The notes: generated from the letters alone by a model not told the origin. 64,000 bases of DNA from Bacillus sp. FJAT-14578 (GCF_000504165.1 NZ_AYSE01000001.1:992001-1056000); one strand, 5' to 3'; shown: positions 16,842-28,941, counted from the stretch's first letter. Numbers and translations: made by a program.

Positions 16842-18131
16842 TTATCCTCTGATAACAGCGAATGCTTTTTCGGCTGCTTCAATGGTTTTTTCAATATCTT
16901 CATCACTGTGCGCCGTTGAAAGGAATAGACCTTCGAACTGAGAAGGCGGCAAGAAGACGCCGTTATTTGCCATTTCACGATAATACGTTGCAAAATAATC
17001 CAAATTCGACGTTTTGGCTTTTTCATAGTTGATGACTTCTTCATTTGTAAAGAAGAAACCAATCATGGAGCCTGCTCGATTCACGGTATGAGGGATTTCA
17101 TATTTAGAAGCGGCTGCTTGCAATCCTTCTTCCAGGCGATCTGCTTTGCGGCCGAATTCCTGGTAAGAACCTGGCGTTAATTGAACGAGCGTTTCGTAAC
17201 CGGCTGTCATCGCCAGCGGATTTCCCGATAACGTTCCAGCTTGATAAATCGGCCCGCTCGGCGCAATGCGCTCCATAATCTCCGCTTTACCGCCGTATGC
17301 TCCGACAGGAAGGCCTCCGCCAATCACTTTTCCAAGGCATGTTAAATCAGGTGTTACCCCAAAGTAGCCTTGGGCACATTGATAGTCAACACGGAATCCC
17401 GTCATGACTTCATCAAAAATTAATACCGTTCCATATCGCTCCGTGATGTCGCGCAACCCTTCCAGAAAACCAGGCTGCGGCGGTACCACGCCCATATTCC
17501 CAGCGACTGGCTCTACAATAACACCGGCAATGTCATCGCCAAACTGTTCAAATGCCAATTTCACACTTTCCAAGTCATTATAAGGCACCGTAATGGTATT
17601 TTGAGCTACACCTTCCGGCACACCTGGACTGTCAGGTAAACCAAGAGTGGCGACACCAGAACCGGCTTTAATAAGCAGAGAGTCACCGTGTCCATGATAA
17701 CAGCCTTCAAATTTCAAAATTTTATTACGGCCTGTATAACCTCTGGCAAGGCGAAGAGCACTCATTGTCGCTTCTGTGCCGGAGCTTACCATACGGACAA
17801 TTTCAATTGAAGGAACACGATCAATGACCAGTCTCGCCAATTCATTTTCACTAATGGTCGGTGCTCCAAAGCTCGTCCCTAATTCTGTCACTTTTTTGAT
17901 GGCCTCTACTACACGCTCATTTGTATGGCCATGAATAAGCGGACCCCATGACAGAACGTAATCGATGTACTCATTTCCATCAATATCATATATTTTGGAG
18001 CCTTTGCCGCGGGCCATAAAAATCGGATCCATTTTCACCGATTTAAACGCACGCACAGGGCTGTTTACCCCGCCAGGCATTAATTGTTTTGCTTCAAGAA
18101 AAGCTGCTTTTGATTTTTCATAGCTTCGCAT
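16842..18131 (-). CDS. hemL: Glutamate-1-semialdehyde 2,1-aminomutase
   Basis: 429 residues, PLP-dependent class III aminotransferase fold. It makes 5-aminolevulinate from glutamate-1-semialdehyde. Seen: [51 protein letters not shown] and the Schiff-base Lys in [10 protein letters not shown] at about 265. ATG at 18131 is used, GGGG being 7 nt upstream; the GTG one codon earlier is possible. Last gene of the hemAXCDBL operon, 18-21 nt after hemB. Confidence 0.97.
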   Translation of the reverse strand: MRSYEKSKAAFLEAKQLMPGGVNSPVRAFKSVKMDPIFMARGKGSKIYDIDGNEYIDYVLSWGPLIHGHTNERVVEAIKKVTELGTSFGAPTISENELARLVIDRVPSIEIVRMVSSGTEATMSALRLARGYTGRNKILKFEGCYHGHGDSLLIKAGSGVATLGLPDSPGVPEGVAQNTITVPYNDLESVKLAFEQFGDDIAGVIVEPVAGNMGVVPPQPGFLEGLRDITERYGTVLIFDEVMTGFRVDYQCAQGYFGVTPDLTCLGKVIGGGLPVGAYGGKAEIMERIAPSGPIYQAGTLSGNPLAMTAGYETLVQLTPGSYQEFGRKADRLEEGLQAAASKYEIPHTVNRAGSMIGFFFTNEEVINYEKAKTSNLDYFATYYREMANNGVFLPPSQFEGLFLSTAHSDEDIEKTIEAAEKAFAVIRG

Positions 18132-18152
18132 CACAATACCCCTTTTATTTTA

Positions 18153-19136
18153 TTATTGTTGTTCTGATAACCAACGGGCTACATCTTTCGCATGGTACGT
18201 GATGATTAAGTCGACTCCCGCACGCTTCATGCTTGTTAACAACTCTAAAACGATTCCTTTTTCGTCAATCCAGCCGTTTGCTGCTGCCGCCTTCACCATG
18301 GCGTATTCTCCGCTCACATTATACGCTACAAGCGGAAGGTTAAAGTGATTTTTCACATCGCGCATAATATCCATATAAGACATGGCTGGCTTTACAATAA
18401 GGAAATCCGCTCCCTCCGCTACATCTGATTCCGCTTCACGAAGTGCTTCCAGACGGTTCGCCGGATCCATTTGATACGTTTTGCGGTCTCCGAATTGCGG
18501 CGCAGATTCGGCTGCGTCACGGAAAGGTCCATAAAAAGCTGACGCATATTTGACCGCATAAGACATGATTGGAATATGCTCAAACCCGGCTTCATCCAAA
18601 CCGTGACGAATCGCTGCCACGAAGCCGTCCATCATATTTGACGGTGCAATAATGTCAGCCCCTGCTTTCGCCTGGCTGACAGCCGTTCTTGCCAGCAAGT
18701 CAAGAGAAGGATCATTCAATACCCTTTCTCCTTCAATCACGCCGCAATGGCCGTGGCTTGTATATTCGCATAAGCATGTATCGGCAATCACGATCAATTC
18801 TGGATAGCTTTCTTTAATTTTACGAGTGGCTTCTTGCACAATTCCGTGGTCATGGTATGCTCCGGAACCGACTTCATCCTTTTCAGCCGGGATTCCAAAC
18901 ACGATGACGGATTTAATTCCTAACTCCACCAATTCTTTCATTTCTTCTTGGACTAAATCCAATGAAATTTGATCGACTCCAGGCATGGACTGAACCGGAT
19001 TGCGTTTATTTTCGCCTTCAACGACAAAAATCGGGTAAATCAAATCTTCCTTATGTAAGTATGTTTCACGTACAAGCGCGCGCATATTTGCAGAATGACG
19101 CAAGCGGCGATGACGTGTGAATTGTAAGTCTTTCAT
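18153..19136 (-). CDS. hemB: Delta-aminolevulinic acid dehydratase (porphobilinogen synthase)
   Basis: 327 residues. It condenses two 5-aminolevulinate molecules to porphobilinogen. Seen: the zinc-binding cysteines in [14 protein letters not shown] (about 118-131), so it is a zinc-type enzyme, and the Schiff-base lysines within APSNMMDG...[11 protein letters not shown] and LIVKPAMSY. Its start overlaps the hemD stop (ATGA), so translation is coupled. Confidence 0.97.
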   Translation of the reverse strand: MKDLQFTRHRRLRHSANMRALVRETYLHKEDLIYPIFVVEGENKRNPVQSMPGVDQISLDLVQEEMKELVELGIKSVIVFGIPAEKDEVGSGAYHDHGIVQEATRKIKESYPELIVIADTCLCEYTSHGHCGVIEGERVLNDPSLDLLARTAVSQAKAGADIIAPSNMMDGFVAAIRHGLDEAGFEHIPIMSYAVKYASAFYGPFRDAAESAPQFGDRKTYQMDPANRLEALREAESDVAEGADFLIVKPAMSYMDIMRDVKNHFNLPLVAYNVSGEYAMVKAAAANGWIDEKGIVLELLTSMKRAGVDLIITYHAKDVARWLSEQQ

Positions 19137-19942
19137 TCTCTTTCCTCCTTATCTTCTTGTAACCCAGAAAAGTGATGAATCAACACGTCTATCATACCAT
19201 TTATCGTATATTCAGGGGGAACAAGATACTCTTTGATTCCAAACGAGTCGGCTGTTTCCGCTGTGATTGGCCCAATACATACGATTAGGCAATCTTTCAA
19301 TAAAGACTGCCAGGGCAAATCCTTGACCATCTCCATAAAGAAGGTGACAGTTGAAGAACTTGTAAACGTAATAGCGTCAAGCTGACCATTCATTAAAAGC
19401 TCCCTTAGCGACTGTTTAGCACGATGATTAGGGACTGTTTCATATACTGTCAGCTCTTCTGCCTCATACCCCTTGTCCATGAGTCCTTCTTTAATAACCG
19501 TACGAGCCAAATTGCCCCGTACAATCAATATTTTTTCTCCCGGATGAAGGCATGGCAAAAGGGAGTCAAGCAAGTTTTCCGCTACATATTCCTTGGGAAC
19601 GACCTTTGCCTCGAGACCATGTTTCTTAAGCTCCAACTCCGTTTTTTTACCGACAACTGCTATATTTAATTTGTTCAAGATTTCTCGGTTTATATGACAC
19701 TTTTCAAGCAGCTCCAAAAAAAACGAAATGCCGTTTTGGCTTGTAAAAATAAGCCACTGAAAGGAACGTAAATCATGCAGCGCTTCCATGTGCTCTTTGT
19801 CGTCAATCAGCTTAAAAGAAAGCAAGGGGCTCTCAATCGGAATGCCGCCCTGTGCTTCTATCAATTGGGAAAACGGCGAAGATTGTTTTGTGCCTCGTGT
19901 AACTAAAATTTTCTTTAAAAAAAGAGGAGCGTTGCCACTCAT
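19133..19942 (-). CDS. hemD: Uroporphyrinogen-III synthase
   Basis: 269 residues, two-domain HemD fold. It closes and inverts ring D of hydroxymethylbilane. Sequence is variable in this family; recognisable parts are [13 protein letters not shown] at the start, [22 protein letters not shown] and IGPITAETA. It is translationally coupled on both sides by 4-nt overlaps (hemC upstream, hemB downstream). Confidence 0.93.
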   Translation of the reverse strand: MSGNAPLFLKKILVTRGTKQSSPFSQLIEAQGGIPIESPLLSFKLIDDKEHMEALHDLRSFQWLIFTSQNGISFFLELLEKCHINREILNKLNIAVVGKKTELELKKHGLEAKVVPKEYVAENLLDSLLPCLHPGEKILIVRGNLARTVIKEGLMDKGYEAEELTVYETVPNHRAKQSLRELLMNGQLDAITFTSSSTVTFFMEMVKDLPWQSLLKDCLIVCIGPITAETADSFGIKEYLVPPEYTINGMIDVLIHHFSGLQEDKEERE

Positions 19943-20874
19943 CCCTTGTCAAGCTCCTCTTTTACACGCTCAATTAATTGTTTGGCCCCACGTTCCGTTA
20001 AATGCTTTGCTGCTTCATATCCAAGTTCGATTGGATCCGTTCCTGTTAATTGCTCTTTATAAATAATGGAACCGTCAGGAGATCCTACCAGCACTGTCAG
20101 CTGCACATCACTTTCATTTAGCATATGGGCATATCCGGCAATCGGAACTTGACATCCGCCTTCCATTTTATGAAGAAAAGCTCTCTCAGCTTGGACCGCT
20201 TTGTTTGTTGTTTCATCATTTAGGTGATTTAACAATTGAAGCAAATCATGGTCATCCTCACGGCACTCGATGGATAAAGCTCCTTGGCCTACTGCCGGAA
20301 CACTTAATTCCGGATCCAAATATTCCGTTACAATATCTTTTGACCATCCCATTCGCGCCAGACCTGCTGCCGCTAAAATAATGGCGTCATACTCTTCATT
20401 TTTCAGTTTTTCAAGACGGGTATCAATATTGCCCCGAATCCATTTAATCGTTAAATCCGGGCGCTTCGCCAATAACTGGGCGCTCCGGCGCAAGCTGCTT
20501 GTGCCAATGACAGCACCGCTTGGAAGATCTGCGAATTTCTCACCGTTTTTTGAAATCAACACATCACGATGATCTTCACGCGGAGGAATGCAGCCAATCG
20601 TTAATCCTTCCGGAAGAACAGCGGGCATGTCTTTCATACTGTGAACAGCCATATCAATCTCTTTATCAAGCATCGCCTGTTCGATTTCTTTGACGAATAA
20701 TCCTTTTCCTCCCACCTTAGAAAGAGTAACGTTTAAAATTTGGTCGCCCTTTGTTACAATCTCTTTCACTTCAAACTCATAGGGAAGGCCCAGTTTTTTT
20801 AATTGATCGATGACCCAGTTCGTCTGAGTCAACGCTAACTTACTTCGGCGTGAGCCGACAATAATTTTCCTCAT
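19939..20874 (-). CDS. hemC: Porphobilinogen deaminase (hydroxymethylbilane synthase)
   Basis: 311 residues. It polymerises four porphobilinogens. Seen: [50 protein letters not shown] and the dipyrromethane-cofactor Cys in [12 protein letters not shown] (about residue 240). The frame extends upstream to 20925 into hemX, but ATG 20874 has GAGGTGG just before it and matches the family N-terminus. Confidence 0.97.
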   Translation of the reverse strand: MRKIIVGSRRSKLALTQTNWVIDQLKKLGLPYEFEVKEIVTKGDQILNVTLSKVGGKGLFVKEIEQAMLDKEIDMAVHSMKDMPAVLPEGLTIGCIPPREDHRDVLISKNGEKFADLPSGAVIGTSSLRRSAQLLAKRPDLTIKWIRGNIDTRLEKLKNEEYDAIILAAAGLARMGWSKDIVTEYLDPELSVPAVGQGALSIECREDDHDLLQLLNHLNDETTNKAVQAERAFLHKMEGGCQVPIAGYAHMLNESDVQLTVLVGSPDGSIIYKEQLTGTDPIELGYEAAKHLTERGAKQLIERVKEELDKG

Positions 20875-20887
20875 GCGTTCCACCTCA

Positions 20888-21721
20888 TTATGAATACCAA
20901 ATATGAAAATTCGAAAGACTTCCAAATAGGAAAAAATTAATGAGCACCACTAAAAAAAGAGCGATATTCCATATAGCAGTGGCTTTTCCTTGCAAGCCCT
21001 TTCCTACACGTATATATAAATATACACTATAAACCAACAATACTAAAAATGAGCCTAATACTTTTGCATCATACCAATGAAAGTTCGGAATTTTGATAGA
21101 TGCCCAAATAACACCGAGCAACAATGATAGCAGCAGCATGGGTACTCCAATCACATTGGAGACATACGACATATGATCGAGCTTTGACAAATCTTGAATG
21201 CGCAGCAAACGCTTTCCCCACTTCTTCTTTTTCAGCAGATTATATTGCACTAAATACAAAATAGAAAAAGCGAATGAGATAGAAAAAGCCCCGTATGATA
21301 AAATCGCCATTGTAATATGGATAATGAGCAATTCCGACACAAGCAGTTCCGCTTCCACTGTCGATTGATGCTGTATAGGCGTAAAAGTATGTAACGCCAT
21401 AATAAAAAAGCCGATGACGTTGGCGAAAAATACAATAAAATCAACACGTAAAAAACGGTTGATCATTAAAGACAGTGTAATAAGTACCCACGTATAAAAA
21501 TAAAGTCCCTCAAAAAGGGTCAAAATTGGAAAACGGCCCGTTTCATACATCCTTAAACAAAGAAACGCCGTTTGTAAAACCCAGACAATAGCAAGTAACC
21601 AGAAGGCCGTTTGATTAGCCTTCCGGTTATTCTGCAAAAAGTCGATAAAATATAACAATACGCTTACAGCATATAAAATGACTGTTAACTCATAAATGCG
21701 CGTCAAATTAACATCAATCAT
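20888..21721 (-). CDS. hemX: HemX, cytochrome c assembly-type membrane protein
   Basis: 277 residues with eight predicted membrane helices, CcmC/ResC-like (cytochrome c assembly family). In B. subtilis HemX lowers the level of HemA. It lies between hemA and hemC as in that species. Seen: a conserved HWDSK-like region given here as NFHWYDAK and [20 protein letters not shown] 21721 is preferred; a TTG one codon upstream is possible. AAGGGG is 9 nt before the ATG. Confidence 0.93.
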   Translation of the reverse strand: MIDVNLTRIYELTVILYAVSVLLYFIDFLQNNRKANQTAFWLLAIVWVLQTAFLCLRMYETGRFPILTLFEGLYFYTWVLITLSLMINRFLRVDFIVFFANVIGFFIMALHTFTPIQHQSTVEAELLVSELLIIHITMAILSYGAFSISFAFSILYLVQYNLLKKKKWGKRLLRIQDLSKLDHMSYVSNVIGVPMLLLSLLLGVIWASIKIPNFHWYDAKVLGSFLVLLVYSVYLYIRVGKGLQGKATAIWNIALFLVVLINFFLFGSLSNFHIWYS

Positions 21722-21739
21722 CAAGAAAGTCCCCTTCTC

Positions 21740-23077
21740 TTATGATTGATAAATAGCTTTGTGGGCTGACGGTGCATGAACTGCCTTTTCCACTTGCATT
21801 TGCTGTATTGCCGCTTCTTCAATATCAAAAATTTTCATGAATAACTGTAATGATTCCTCAGCATTCGGTTCAGCAGCAAGTTCTTTTACACGTAAAATCG
21901 GATCACGAAGAAGCTGGTTGATGATGCTTTTCGTATGTTTGTTCAAGACTTTCCGATCTCGTTCCGACAAATGCGGCAATTTACGTTCAATGCTTTCCAT
22001 CGTTTCAGCTTGAACCGCAAGCGCTTTCTGGCGGAGAGCTGAAATGACCGGAACCACTCCAAGCGTTCCCAACCATTGTTTAAAGTCCACAATCTCCGCT
22101 TCAATCATGATTTCAATTTGTTCAGCCGCTCTTTGACGTTCTTGAAGATTTGCTTGAACAATCTCTTCTAAATCATCTATGTCGTACAAAAAGATGCTCT
22201 CCAATTCCGCAAGGGCCGGATCAAGATCGCGCGGAACGGCAATATCTACCATAAATAAAGGACGGCCTTTTCTTAGGCGTTCCACTTCCTTCATCATTTG
22301 TTTCGTAATGACAAAATCTTTTGCACCTGTTGAACTAATTAAGATGTCTGCCTCAATTAAAGCACATTGAAGCTCTGATAGCCGCTTTGCTTGACCTGAA
22401 AAACGATTCGCTAATTCCTGCGCTTTTTCGAATGTACGATTGACGACCGTGACTTTTTTCGCTCCGCTGCCATATAAATTTTGGACAGCTAATTCTCCCA
22501 TTTTCCCGGCACCTAAGATGAGTACCTCTGTTGATGATAAATCCCCTAAAATTTTCTTCGCTAGTTCAACAGCAGCATAGCTGACAGAAACGGCATTTGC
22601 TCCAATTTCTGTTTCATGATGCGCGCGTTTCGCCAATGTCACAGCTTGTTTAAATAATTGATTGAAAACCGTACCAATCGTTTGCTTTTCCTGCGCTAAC
22701 AAAAAGCTTGAGCGAACTTGTCCTAAGATTTGAGTTTCTCCTACTACCATTGAATCGAGGCTGCATGCAACCCGGTATAAATGTTCGACAGCTGCATCAC
22801 CTTCAAAGATTCTTAAAAACGGTGAAAACTCTTCTTTATCTATTTGAAACCATTCAGATAAGAAAGCTTTAATATAATAGCGTCCCGTGTGTAATTGATC
22901 TACTACCGCGTAAATTTCTGTGCGATTGCAAGTAGAAACAATGATGTTTTCCAGAATGCTCTTTTGATTTTTCAAAGCTGTCATAGCAGACACTAATTCA
23001 TTCTCATTGAAGCTAAGCTTCTCTCGAATTTCAACAGGGGCCGTTTTATAGTTTACGCCTACTGCGATAATATGCAT
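21740..23077 (-). CDS. hemA: Glutamyl-tRNA reductase
   Basis: 445 residues, first gene of the haem operon. It reduces glutamyl-tRNA to glutamate-1-semialdehyde with NADPH. Seen: [14 protein letters not shown], the catalytic Cys in [11 protein letters not shown] (about residue 50), [10 protein letters not shown], the nucleotide-binding [12 protein letters not shown], and a C-terminal dimerisation helix region. GAGGGGG lies upstream of ATG 23077. As the committed step it is the expected control point for the six-gene operon. Confidence 0.97.
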   Translation of the reverse strand: MHIIAVGVNYKTAPVEIREKLSFNENELVSAMTALKNQKSILENIIVSTCNRTEIYAVVDQLHTGRYYIKAFLSEWFQIDKEEFSPFLRIFEGDAAVEHLYRVACSLDSMVVGETQILGQVRSSFLLAQEKQTIGTVFNQLFKQAVTLAKRAHHETEIGANAVSVSYAAVELAKKILGDLSSTEVLILGAGKMGELAVQNLYGSGAKKVTVVNRTFEKAQELANRFSGQAKRLSELQCALIEADILISSTGAKDFVITKQMMKEVERLRKGRPLFMVDIAVPRDLDPALAELESIFLYDIDDLEEIVQANLQERQRAAEQIEIMIEAEIVDFKQWLGTLGVVPVISALRQKALAVQAETMESIERKLPHLSERDRKVLNKHTKSIINQLLRDPILRVKELAAEPNAEESLQLFMKIFDIEEAAIQQMQVEKAVHAPSAHKAIYQS

Positions 23078-23126
23078 TTATTCGTTACCCCCTCATCCAA
23101 TGAAAATAAAGAATTATACTTATACC

Positions 23127-23132
23127 ATTATA
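23127..23132 (-). promoter_or_regulatory. Candidate -10 box of the hemA promoter
   Basis: TATAAT on the minus strand, 50 nt before the hemA start. The -35 region (around 23150) is poor, which could mean an activated promoter or a wrong call. I looked for a PerR palindrome here, because B. subtilis hemA has one, and did not find a good match. Confidence 0.35.
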
Positions 23133-23297
23133 TCATGTTTCGGTTTAGTTCTTCTAAAAAAATGTGAACAGTGTTTGAAAACATATGGTAAGATTATGAA
23201 TGTTATTGATTTAGAAAAGTGAAGCAAGCATGTTGACGTTCTTTAATTACTGCCAACGTTTCACTGCCTTGTCCTTCAAATAACCATAGAGCATAGC

Positions 23298-23326
23298 TTG
23301 TGCAGCTAGATAAATTACCATATACT
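23298..23326 (+). promoter_or_regulatory. Sigma-A-like promoter of ysxD
   Basis: TTGTGC (23298-23303), 17 nt, TATACT (23321-23326), 72 nt before the ysxD start. The rest of 23140-23297 holds nothing I recognise. Confidence 0.4.
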
Positions 23327-23397
23327 CATAATTTTTTATACCAAAAAACAAGGTAACAATCAAGTTTCCTGTATATGTAAACTTCAGGAGGTCACCC

Positions 23398-23883
23398 ATG
23401 AAAAAGCAATCAGTCTTCTTTGGCATTATGCTTGTAGGCTTATCCCTCTTTCTTTTAATGAGCCGATTTCAATTTCCATTGATGTTGAAACTGCATTCCT
23501 GGCCTTCACTTTTAGTGCTGGTAGGAGCGGCAATGATTGTACAAGCATATAAAGCCCACGATTTCCAGCAGTTACTGCCTGGAATGATTTTATTGACATT
23601 AGGCATTCATTTTCACGCAGTATCGCTCTTTTTCTTTTGGCCCAAACATATCGGCATGGTTCTATTAATGATCGCTCTTAGCTTTTTGCTCAGTTCTCGA
23701 AAAAGTCATTTCGGCTTGCTGCAAGGAATCTTTTTATTTAGTCTTTCCATGCTCATGATGTTTTCTGACCGCCTTAAAATGTGGACGGCTCTTTTAGAAC
23801 AGCATTTTAATTATGTTTGGAAGTTTTGGCCGTTGCTCTTGTTAATTATTGGTTTATATTTATTATTCTTCAAACGCAAGTAA
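23398..23883 (+). CDS. ysxD: Membrane protein YsxD
   Basis: 161 residues with about six hydrophobic helices and a Lys/Arg end (FFKRK). The paired GIMLVGLSLFLL and LLLLIIGLYLLF segments resemble the LiaI/LiaF-type membrane region. The name rests on position: B. subtilis has ysxD, a similar-sized membrane protein, between hemA and engB. AGGAGG is 7 nt upstream of ATG. It is transcribed against both neighbours and ends at a strong two-way terminator. Function unknown. Confidence 0.75.
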   Translation: MKKQSVFFGIMLVGLSLFLLMSRFQFPLMLKLHSWPSLLVLVGAAMIVQAYKAHDFQQLLPGMILLTLGIHFHAVSLFFFWPKHIGMVLLMIALSFLLSSRKSHFGLLQGIFLFSLSMLMMFSDRLKMWTALLEQHFNYVWKFWPLLLLIIGLYLLFFKRK

Positions 23884-23895
23884 ATTATCCTACAT

Positions 23896-23940
23896 AAATA
23901 AATTTGGACATGGGCAAAAAGCCCATGTCCAAATTTATTT
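23896..23940. terminator. Bidirectional terminator between ysxD and engB
   Basis: A perfect 20-bp stem (GGACATGGGC core) with an AAAAA loop and A/T-rich outer arms, usable in both directions. Confidence 0.92.
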
Positions 23941-23948
23941 ATGCCAAA

Positions 23949-24536
23949 TTAAATGTTGGCAAATTTACGAATGGCTCCCCAAGCCTTGTCTTTTCCCTCT
24001 CCCGTTTCAGAAGAGAAAAGGATGATTTCATCCCCGCTTTCAAGGTTGAGTGTTTCTTTCGTTACTTTTAAATGCTTTTGCCATTTACCTTTTGGAATTT
24101 TATCGGCTTTTGTGGCAATGACAATCACCGGGATTCCATAATGTTTAAGGAAATCGTACATCATGACATCATCATTCGTGGGGGGATGACGTAAATCCAC
24201 AATCAGAACAACCGCTTTTAGTTCTTCTCTCGTCGTGAAATATGTCTCAATCATTTTCCCCCATGCTTCACGTTCTTTCTTCGATACTTTTGCGTATCCA
24301 TACCCTGGAACATCCACAAAATGGAGGTCTTCATTGATTAAATAAAAATTCAATGTTTGGGTTTTACCCGGCTTTGATGACGTCCGGGCCAAATTTTTAC
24401 GATTCAACAATTTATTGATGAAGGAAGATTTCCCGACATTTGACCGGCCTGCCAGAGCAATTTCAGGTAAATTTCCTGCTGGGTATTGATCAGGCTTGAC
24501 CGCACTGATCACAATTTCTGCATTTTGTACTTTCAT
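23949..24536 (-). CDS. engB: Ribosome biogenesis GTPase EngB / YsxC
   Basis: 195-residue TrmE-Era-EngA-like GTPase needed for late 50S subunit assembly. Seen: G1 GRSNVGKSS (about 30-38), G2 [11 protein letters not shown]3 DVPGYGYA, G4 TKADK and G5 FSSETGEG. It overlaps lonA by 4 nt (ATGA), so the pair is co-translated as in B. subtilis. Confidence 0.97.
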   Translation of the reverse strand: MKVQNAEIVISAVKPDQYPAGNLPEIALAGRSNVGKSSFINKLLNRKNLARTSSKPGKTQTLNFYLINEDLHFVDVPGYGYAKVSKKEREAWGKMIETYFTTREELKAVVLIVDLRHPPTNDDVMMYDFLKHYGIPVIVIATKADKIPKGKWQKHLKVTKETLNLESGDEIILFSSETGEGKDKAWGAIRKFANI

Positions 24537-26857
24537 TTTGACTCCTCTGCTATTGCGTGCTTTAATACCTCGTCTAAATGAGAAACAAGAACAATCGTCA
24601 AATCTTTACGCACGCTTTCTGGTATATCTTCAATGTCTTTTTCATTATCTCGTGGAATGAGGATTTTCGTCAATCCCGCACGATGGGCACTTAATGATTT
24701 CTCTTTCAATCCTCCAATCGGAAGAACCCGCCCCCTCAAGGTGATTTCTCCCGTCATTCCCACTTCCTTACGAACGGGTTTATTCGTCAAAGCGGAAATA
24801 AGGGCGGTAGCAATGGTAATCCCTGCCGATGGACCGTCTTTTGGCACAGCTCCTTCAGGAACATGGATATGAATGTCGTTTTTCTCATGGAAGTTTTCCG
24901 CAATATCAAGTTCTTTCGAACGGGAACGAATATAGCTGAATGCCGCCTGAGCCGACTCCTTCATAACATCGCCAAGTTTTCCGGTTAGCACCAATTTCCC
25001 TTTACCTGGGGTTACACTTACTTCAATCGCTAATGTATCTCCTCCAACCGTCGTATACGCAAGACCGGTGGCCACACCAATTTGATCCTCCAGTTCTGCT
25101 TGACCATAGCGAAACCTCGGTTTCCCCAAAAACTCTTCAAGATTTTTTTCGGTCAAAACTACACGCTTTTTCTCACCCGATACAATGATTTTTGCTGCTT
25201 TCCGACAAATCGAAGCAATTTCGCGCTCCAAGTTACGTACTCCCGCTTCTCTCGTATAGAGACGTATAATAGCGAGCAATGCATCATCCCGAATTTGTAA
25301 ATGGGACTTTTGTAAGCCGTGATTTTGGAGCTGGCGTTGGAATAAATGGCGCTTCGCGATTTCCAACTTCTCAATTTCCGTATAACCGGCAATATTAATG
25401 ATTTCCATCCGGTCGCGCAATGGACCTGGAATGGTCGCTAAATTATTGGCCGTCGCAATAAACATGACTTTAGATAAGTCATATGTTTCTTCAATATAAT
25501 GATCGCTAAAATTATGATTTTGTTCAGGATCCAGCACTTCAAGCATGGCTGAAGACGGATCACCGCGAAAATCACTGGACATTTTATCGATTTCATCAAG
25601 TAAAAAGACCGGATTGATGGTCCCAGCTTTTTTCATCCCTTGAATAATACGTCCCGGCATGGCTCCGACATATGTACGTCGGTGTCCCCGAATTTCCGAT
25701 TCATCACGGACGCCCCCTAATGAAACTCGGACAAAATGGCGGTTCATGGAAGTCGCAATGGACCTGGCAAGGGAAGTTTTCCCTACTCCCGGAGGCCCTG
25801 CCAAACAAAGAATAGGTCCTTTTAACGAGTTCGTCAATTGTTGGACAGCCAGATATTCCAGCACACGCTCTTTTACTTTTTCTAATCCATAATGCTCATC
25901 ATTTAAGATTTTCTCTGCACGGTGGATATCCAATATGTCCTCTGTCGCATTTGTCCAAGGGAGAGAGATAAGCCACTCAATATAATTTCGAATAACAGAG
26001 CTTTCAGCTGAACTTGCCGGTATTTTCTCATAGCGCTCCAGCTCTTTAAACGCTGTTTGCTGAACATGTTCCGGCATACTCGCAGCTTCAATTTTATCTT
26101 TTAATGTCGCTACTTCACCCGTTTTGCCTTCTTTATCACCGAGTTCTTTTTGGATGGCCTTCATCTGTTCACGCAAATAATATTCTTTTTGTGTACGTTC
26201 CATGGACTTTTTCACGCGCTGTCCGATTTTTTTCTCCAGTTGCAGTACTTCTTTTTCATTCTGAATATATGTAATGACTTCATGTAAGCGTTCTTTAACG
26301 TCCAATGTCTCTAAAATTAATTGTTTTTCGCTTACTTTAATCGGCAAATGTGAAGTCACAAGGTCCGCCAAACGTCCTGGTTCTTCAATATCAGCGACAG
26401 ATGAAAAAGTTTCCGCCGACACTTTCTTGGACAGCTTTATGTACTGGTCAAAATATTCCAGCAGCGTTCTCATGAATGCTTTATCTTCAGCATCAGCTTC
26501 ATACTCTTCAGAATATGATTCGATGTTCACTACGTATACTTCATCATGTTGAGCAAACGAAACGATTTTCGCACGATTTAGTCCCTCTACTAAGACGCGA
26601 ATCGTTCCATTCGGAAGCTTTAACATTTGCTTGATTTTTGCTAATGCTCCAATACGATATAAGTCCTCTTCTTTTGGATCATCCACTGCCATATCCTTTT
26701 GAGTCACTAAAAAAACAAGGTGATCTTCTACCATTGCCCTTTCTAATGCTTGGACGGATTTATCTCGGCCAACATCGAGGTGAAGCACCATTGTTGGATA
26801 AACTAACAAGCCTCTTAGCGGCAGGAGGGGAACGATTATCTCTTTTGGATTCGCCAT
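24533..26857 (-). CDS. lonA: ATP-dependent protease LonA
   Basis: 774 residues, the normal LonA length. It degrades damaged and regulatory proteins. Seen: an N-terminal substrate-binding domain ([13 protein letters not shown]), a coiled-coil stretch (about 185-245), Walker [10 protein letters not shown] (about 355-363), Walker [10 protein letters not shown], and the protease dyad Ser677 in PKDGPSAG with Lys720 in [15 protein letters not shown] is 8 nt before ATG and a sigma-A promoter lies upstream. Confidence 0.98.
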   Translation of the reverse strand: MANPKEIIVPLLPLRGLLVYPTMVLHLDVGRDKSVQALERAMVEDHLVFLVTQKDMAVDDPKEEDLYRIGALAKIKQMLKLPNGTIRVLVEGLNRAKIVSFAQHDEVYVVNIESYSEEYEADAEDKAFMRTLLEYFDQYIKLSKKVSAETFSSVADIEEPGRLADLVTSHLPIKVSEKQLILETLDVKERLHEVITYIQNEKEVLQLEKKIGQRVKKSMERTQKEYYLREQMKAIQKELGDKEGKTGEVATLKDKIEAASMPEHVQQTAFKELERYEKIPASSAESSVIRNYIEWLISLPWTNATEDILDIHRAEKILNDEHYGLEKVKERVLEYLAVQQLTNSLKGPILCLAGPPGVGKTSLARSIATSMNRHFVRVSLGGVRDESEIRGHRRTYVGAMPGRIIQGMKKAGTINPVFLLDEIDKMSSDFRGDPSSAMLEVLDPEQNHNFSDHYIEETYDLSKVMFIATANNLATIPGPLRDRMEIINIAGYTEIEKLEIAKRHLFQRQLQNHGLQKSHLQIRDDALLAIIRLYTREAGVRNLEREIASICRKAAKIIVSGEKKRVVLTEKNLEEFLGKPRFRYGQAELEDQIGVATGLAYTTVGGDTLAIEVSVTPGKGKLVLTGKLGDVMKESAQAAFSYIRSRSKELDIAENFHEKNDIHIHVPEGAVPKDGPSAGITIATALISALTNKPVRKEVGMTGEITLRGRVLPIGGLKEKSLSAHRAGLTKILIPRDNEKDIEDIPESVRKDLTIVLVSHLDEVLKHAIAEESK

Positions 26858-26909
26858 TACACGAACACCTCCAATAAATTAATCGAATGAAATATCAAAT
26901 CTTTTTACA

Positions 26910-26938
26910 ATTCTATCTCATTTATATAGTAATGTCTA
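26910..26938 (-). promoter_or_regulatory. Sigma-A promoter of lonA-engB
   Basis: Minus strand TAGACA (26933-26938), 17 nt, TAGAAT (26910-26915): one mismatch to consensus in each box. No clear CtsR or HrcA operator was seen around it. Confidence 0.65.
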
Positions 26939-27152
26939 ATACATAGGTCGCTGCAATCCTTCTCTGGCGATAACTGCTTGATCATCAAAGATCGATACGG
27001 GACCACTTCAAATGAAAGACGCTTTTTCAAAAGCTTCTTGCTTATTTTAAACGTTTTTTCCTAAATCTATAGAAGCTCGAGCAAATAATTTACTATTAAT
27101 GGCTTTCGGCTAAAAGTCAACGGTTACTTATATATCATGCCGCTAAAAGATG

Positions 27153-27190
27153 AAGGTGCCTAAAAGGAATTTACCCTTTTATGGCACCTT
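27153..27190. terminator. Hairpin downstream of lonB
   Basis: AAGGTGCCTAAAAGG pairs with CCTTTTATGGCACCTT across a 7-nt loop. The T run is weak on the minus side, so it may terminate lonB only in part. The rest of 26940-27270 holds no gene; 27213-27240 is a family A fragment. Confidence 0.5.
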
Positions 27191-27212
27191 ATTTCTCTGG
27201 CATACACGAGCA

Positions 27213-27240
27213 ATCCCCCGCTGATGGAAGATTCCTTTAT
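27213..27240. repeat. Family A repeat fragment
   Basis: CCCCCGCTGATGGAAGATTCCTTTAT: the terminal segment of family A only. Confidence 0.55.
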
Positions 27241-27273
27241 CATCTCTGCATTATTAGACATGTAAAAAGACGC

Positions 27274-28941
27274 TCACACCGACTCTGTTGCTGAAAAAGA
27301 AGAACGATCATCAAGATCCAAAATATTAGACTCATTCAACATTAATGATACGGCGAGCACTTCGTCCAGGTGACTGACAGGAACCACTTGAATCCCCTGT
27401 ACTTCTTTTATAATGGAATTCATATTTTCTTTCGGGACAATGACCATTTGTGCTCCAGCTTGTTTTGCCGCCTTTATTTTTGGAATCACACCGCCAATTG
27501 GCTTTACATGACCGTGAAGTCCGATTTCTCCGGTCATCGATACAATATTTTTAATGGGAATTTTGTAAATGGCTGAATAAATTCCCGTCGCCATGGCAAT
27601 ACCTGCAGAGGGCCCATCAATTGGAACACCCCCAGGAAAATTCACATGGATATCATGTTCATGTGCGGGTACTCCCATAGAGCGAAGAACGGTAACCACA
27701 TTTTCGATGGAACTGCGTGCCATACTTTTGCGGCGAATGGACTTGCTCCGATCTCCAATGCTTTCTTCTTCCACGATTCCGGTAATGGTAATATTCCCTT
27801 TATCTTTTGCAGGAATCGCAGTCACCTCAATCTCCAGTAATGATCCGGTATTGGGACCATGAACTGCAAGCCCATTCACAATTCCCACTTTTGCCTCTTC
27901 CTGAATGGTAGGTTCGTAACGAGGAGTAAGCTGACTTGAATGGATGACCCACTCAATATCGTCATCTTTAATATCTTGACGATTGGCAGAAATAGCCAGA
28001 CCTGCTGCAATTTGAACCATATTCACCATTTCTCTTCCGTTTCTTGCGTATGTAGACAATAAAGATAACCCATAATCTGAAATTTTCATCTTCACTTTTT
28101 CCGCTGCTTTTTTTGCTACAGCCATCACTTCTTCTCGATCCAATTCACGGAAAAAAACCTCCAAACAGCGGGAACGAATAGCTGGCGGAATCTCACTAGG
28201 TGTTCTTGTCGTAGCCCCAATTAAACGAAAGTCAGCGGGTAATCCATTTTGAAAGATGTCATGGATATGGGAAGGAATTTGATTGTTTTCCTCACTGTAG
28301 TAAGCACTTTCTAGAAATACCTTTCGATCTTCCAGCACCTTCAGCATTTTATTCATTTGAATGGGATGTAATTCTCCAATCTCATCAATAAACAAAATAC
28401 CGCCATGTGCATCTGTAACCGCTCCTTGTTTAGGTTGTGGAATACCGGCTTGCCCCATGGCACCAGCTCCTTGATAGATGGGATCATGAACAGAACCAAT
28501 TAATGGATCAGCAATGCCCCTTTCATCGAAACGAGCCGTTGTTGCATCGAGTTCAATGAATACAGCAGAAGATTTAAATGGAGACTTAGCGTTTTTCTTT
28601 GCTTCTTCCAACACGAGACGAGCGGCTGCCGTTTTACCGACACCTGGAGGACCGTAAATGATTACATGCTGGGGGTTCGGTCCACAAAGGGCTGCCTTTA
28701 ATGATCGAATACCGTCTTCTTGTCCTACAATATCATCAAAGCTTTTTGGTCTCACCTTTTCGGCAAGCGGCTCTGTTAGTGTAATGGAACGCAATTTACG
28801 TAAATGTTCCATCTCTTTTTTCGATTCACGGTCAATGGAAACCTTTTGAGTCCGTTGGTTTCGCAGTAGATTCCAAAAATATAGACCTATGACAATTCCG
28901 AAAAAAAGTTGTATTACAATAACGATGTTAGTCCAACTCAT
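27274..28941 (-). CDS. lonB: ATP-dependent protease LonB (sporulation, membrane-anchored)
   Basis: 555 residues. An N-terminal membrane anchor (about 4-24, NIVIVIQLFFGIVIGLYFW) precedes the AAA+ module with Walker [10 protein letters not shown] (about 97-105) and FIDEIGELH, and the Lon protease domain with VPIDGPSAG and a downstream GGVIPKIKAAKQ Lys. Unlike LonA it lacks the large N-terminal substrate domain. LonB in B. subtilis acts in the forespore under sigma-F; the upstream promoter here matches that. AGGAGG lies 8 nt before ATG. Confidence 0.96.
   Translation of the reverse strand: MSWTNIVIVIQLFFGIVIGLYFWNLLRNQRTQKVSIDRESKKEMEHLRKLRSITLTEPLAEKVRPKSFDDIVGQEDGIRSLKAALCGPNPQHVIIYGPPGVGKTAAARLVLEEAKKNAKSPFKSSAVFIELDATTARFDERGIADPLIGSVHDPIYQGAGAMGQAGIPQPKQGAVTDAHGGILFIDEIGELHPIQMNKMLKVLEDRKVFLESAYYSEENNQIPSHIHDIFQNGLPADFRLIGATTRTPSEIPPAIRSRCLEVFFRELDREEVMAVAKKAAEKVKMKISDYGLSLLSTYARNGREMVNMVQIAAGLAISANRQDIKDDDIEWVIHSSQLTPRYEPTIQEEAKVGIVNGLAVHGPNTGSLLEIEVTAIPAKDKGNITITGIVEEESIGDRSKSIRRKSMARSSIENVVTVLRSMGVPAHEHDIHVNFPGGVPIDGPSAGIAMATGIYSAIYKIPIKNIVSMTGEIGLHGHVKPIGGVIPKIKAAKQAGAQMVIVPKENMNSIIKEVQGIQVVPVSHLDEVLAVSLMLNESNILDLDDRSSFSATESV

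Noticed and set aside
23078..23180. PerR box before hemA
   Set aside because: The A/T-rich stretch matches the TTATAATnATTATAA palindrome in only about half of its positions.
26858..27000. CtsR or HrcA (CIRCE) operator before lonA
   Set aside because: No heptamer direct repeat or 9-bp inverted repeat of the known types was found.
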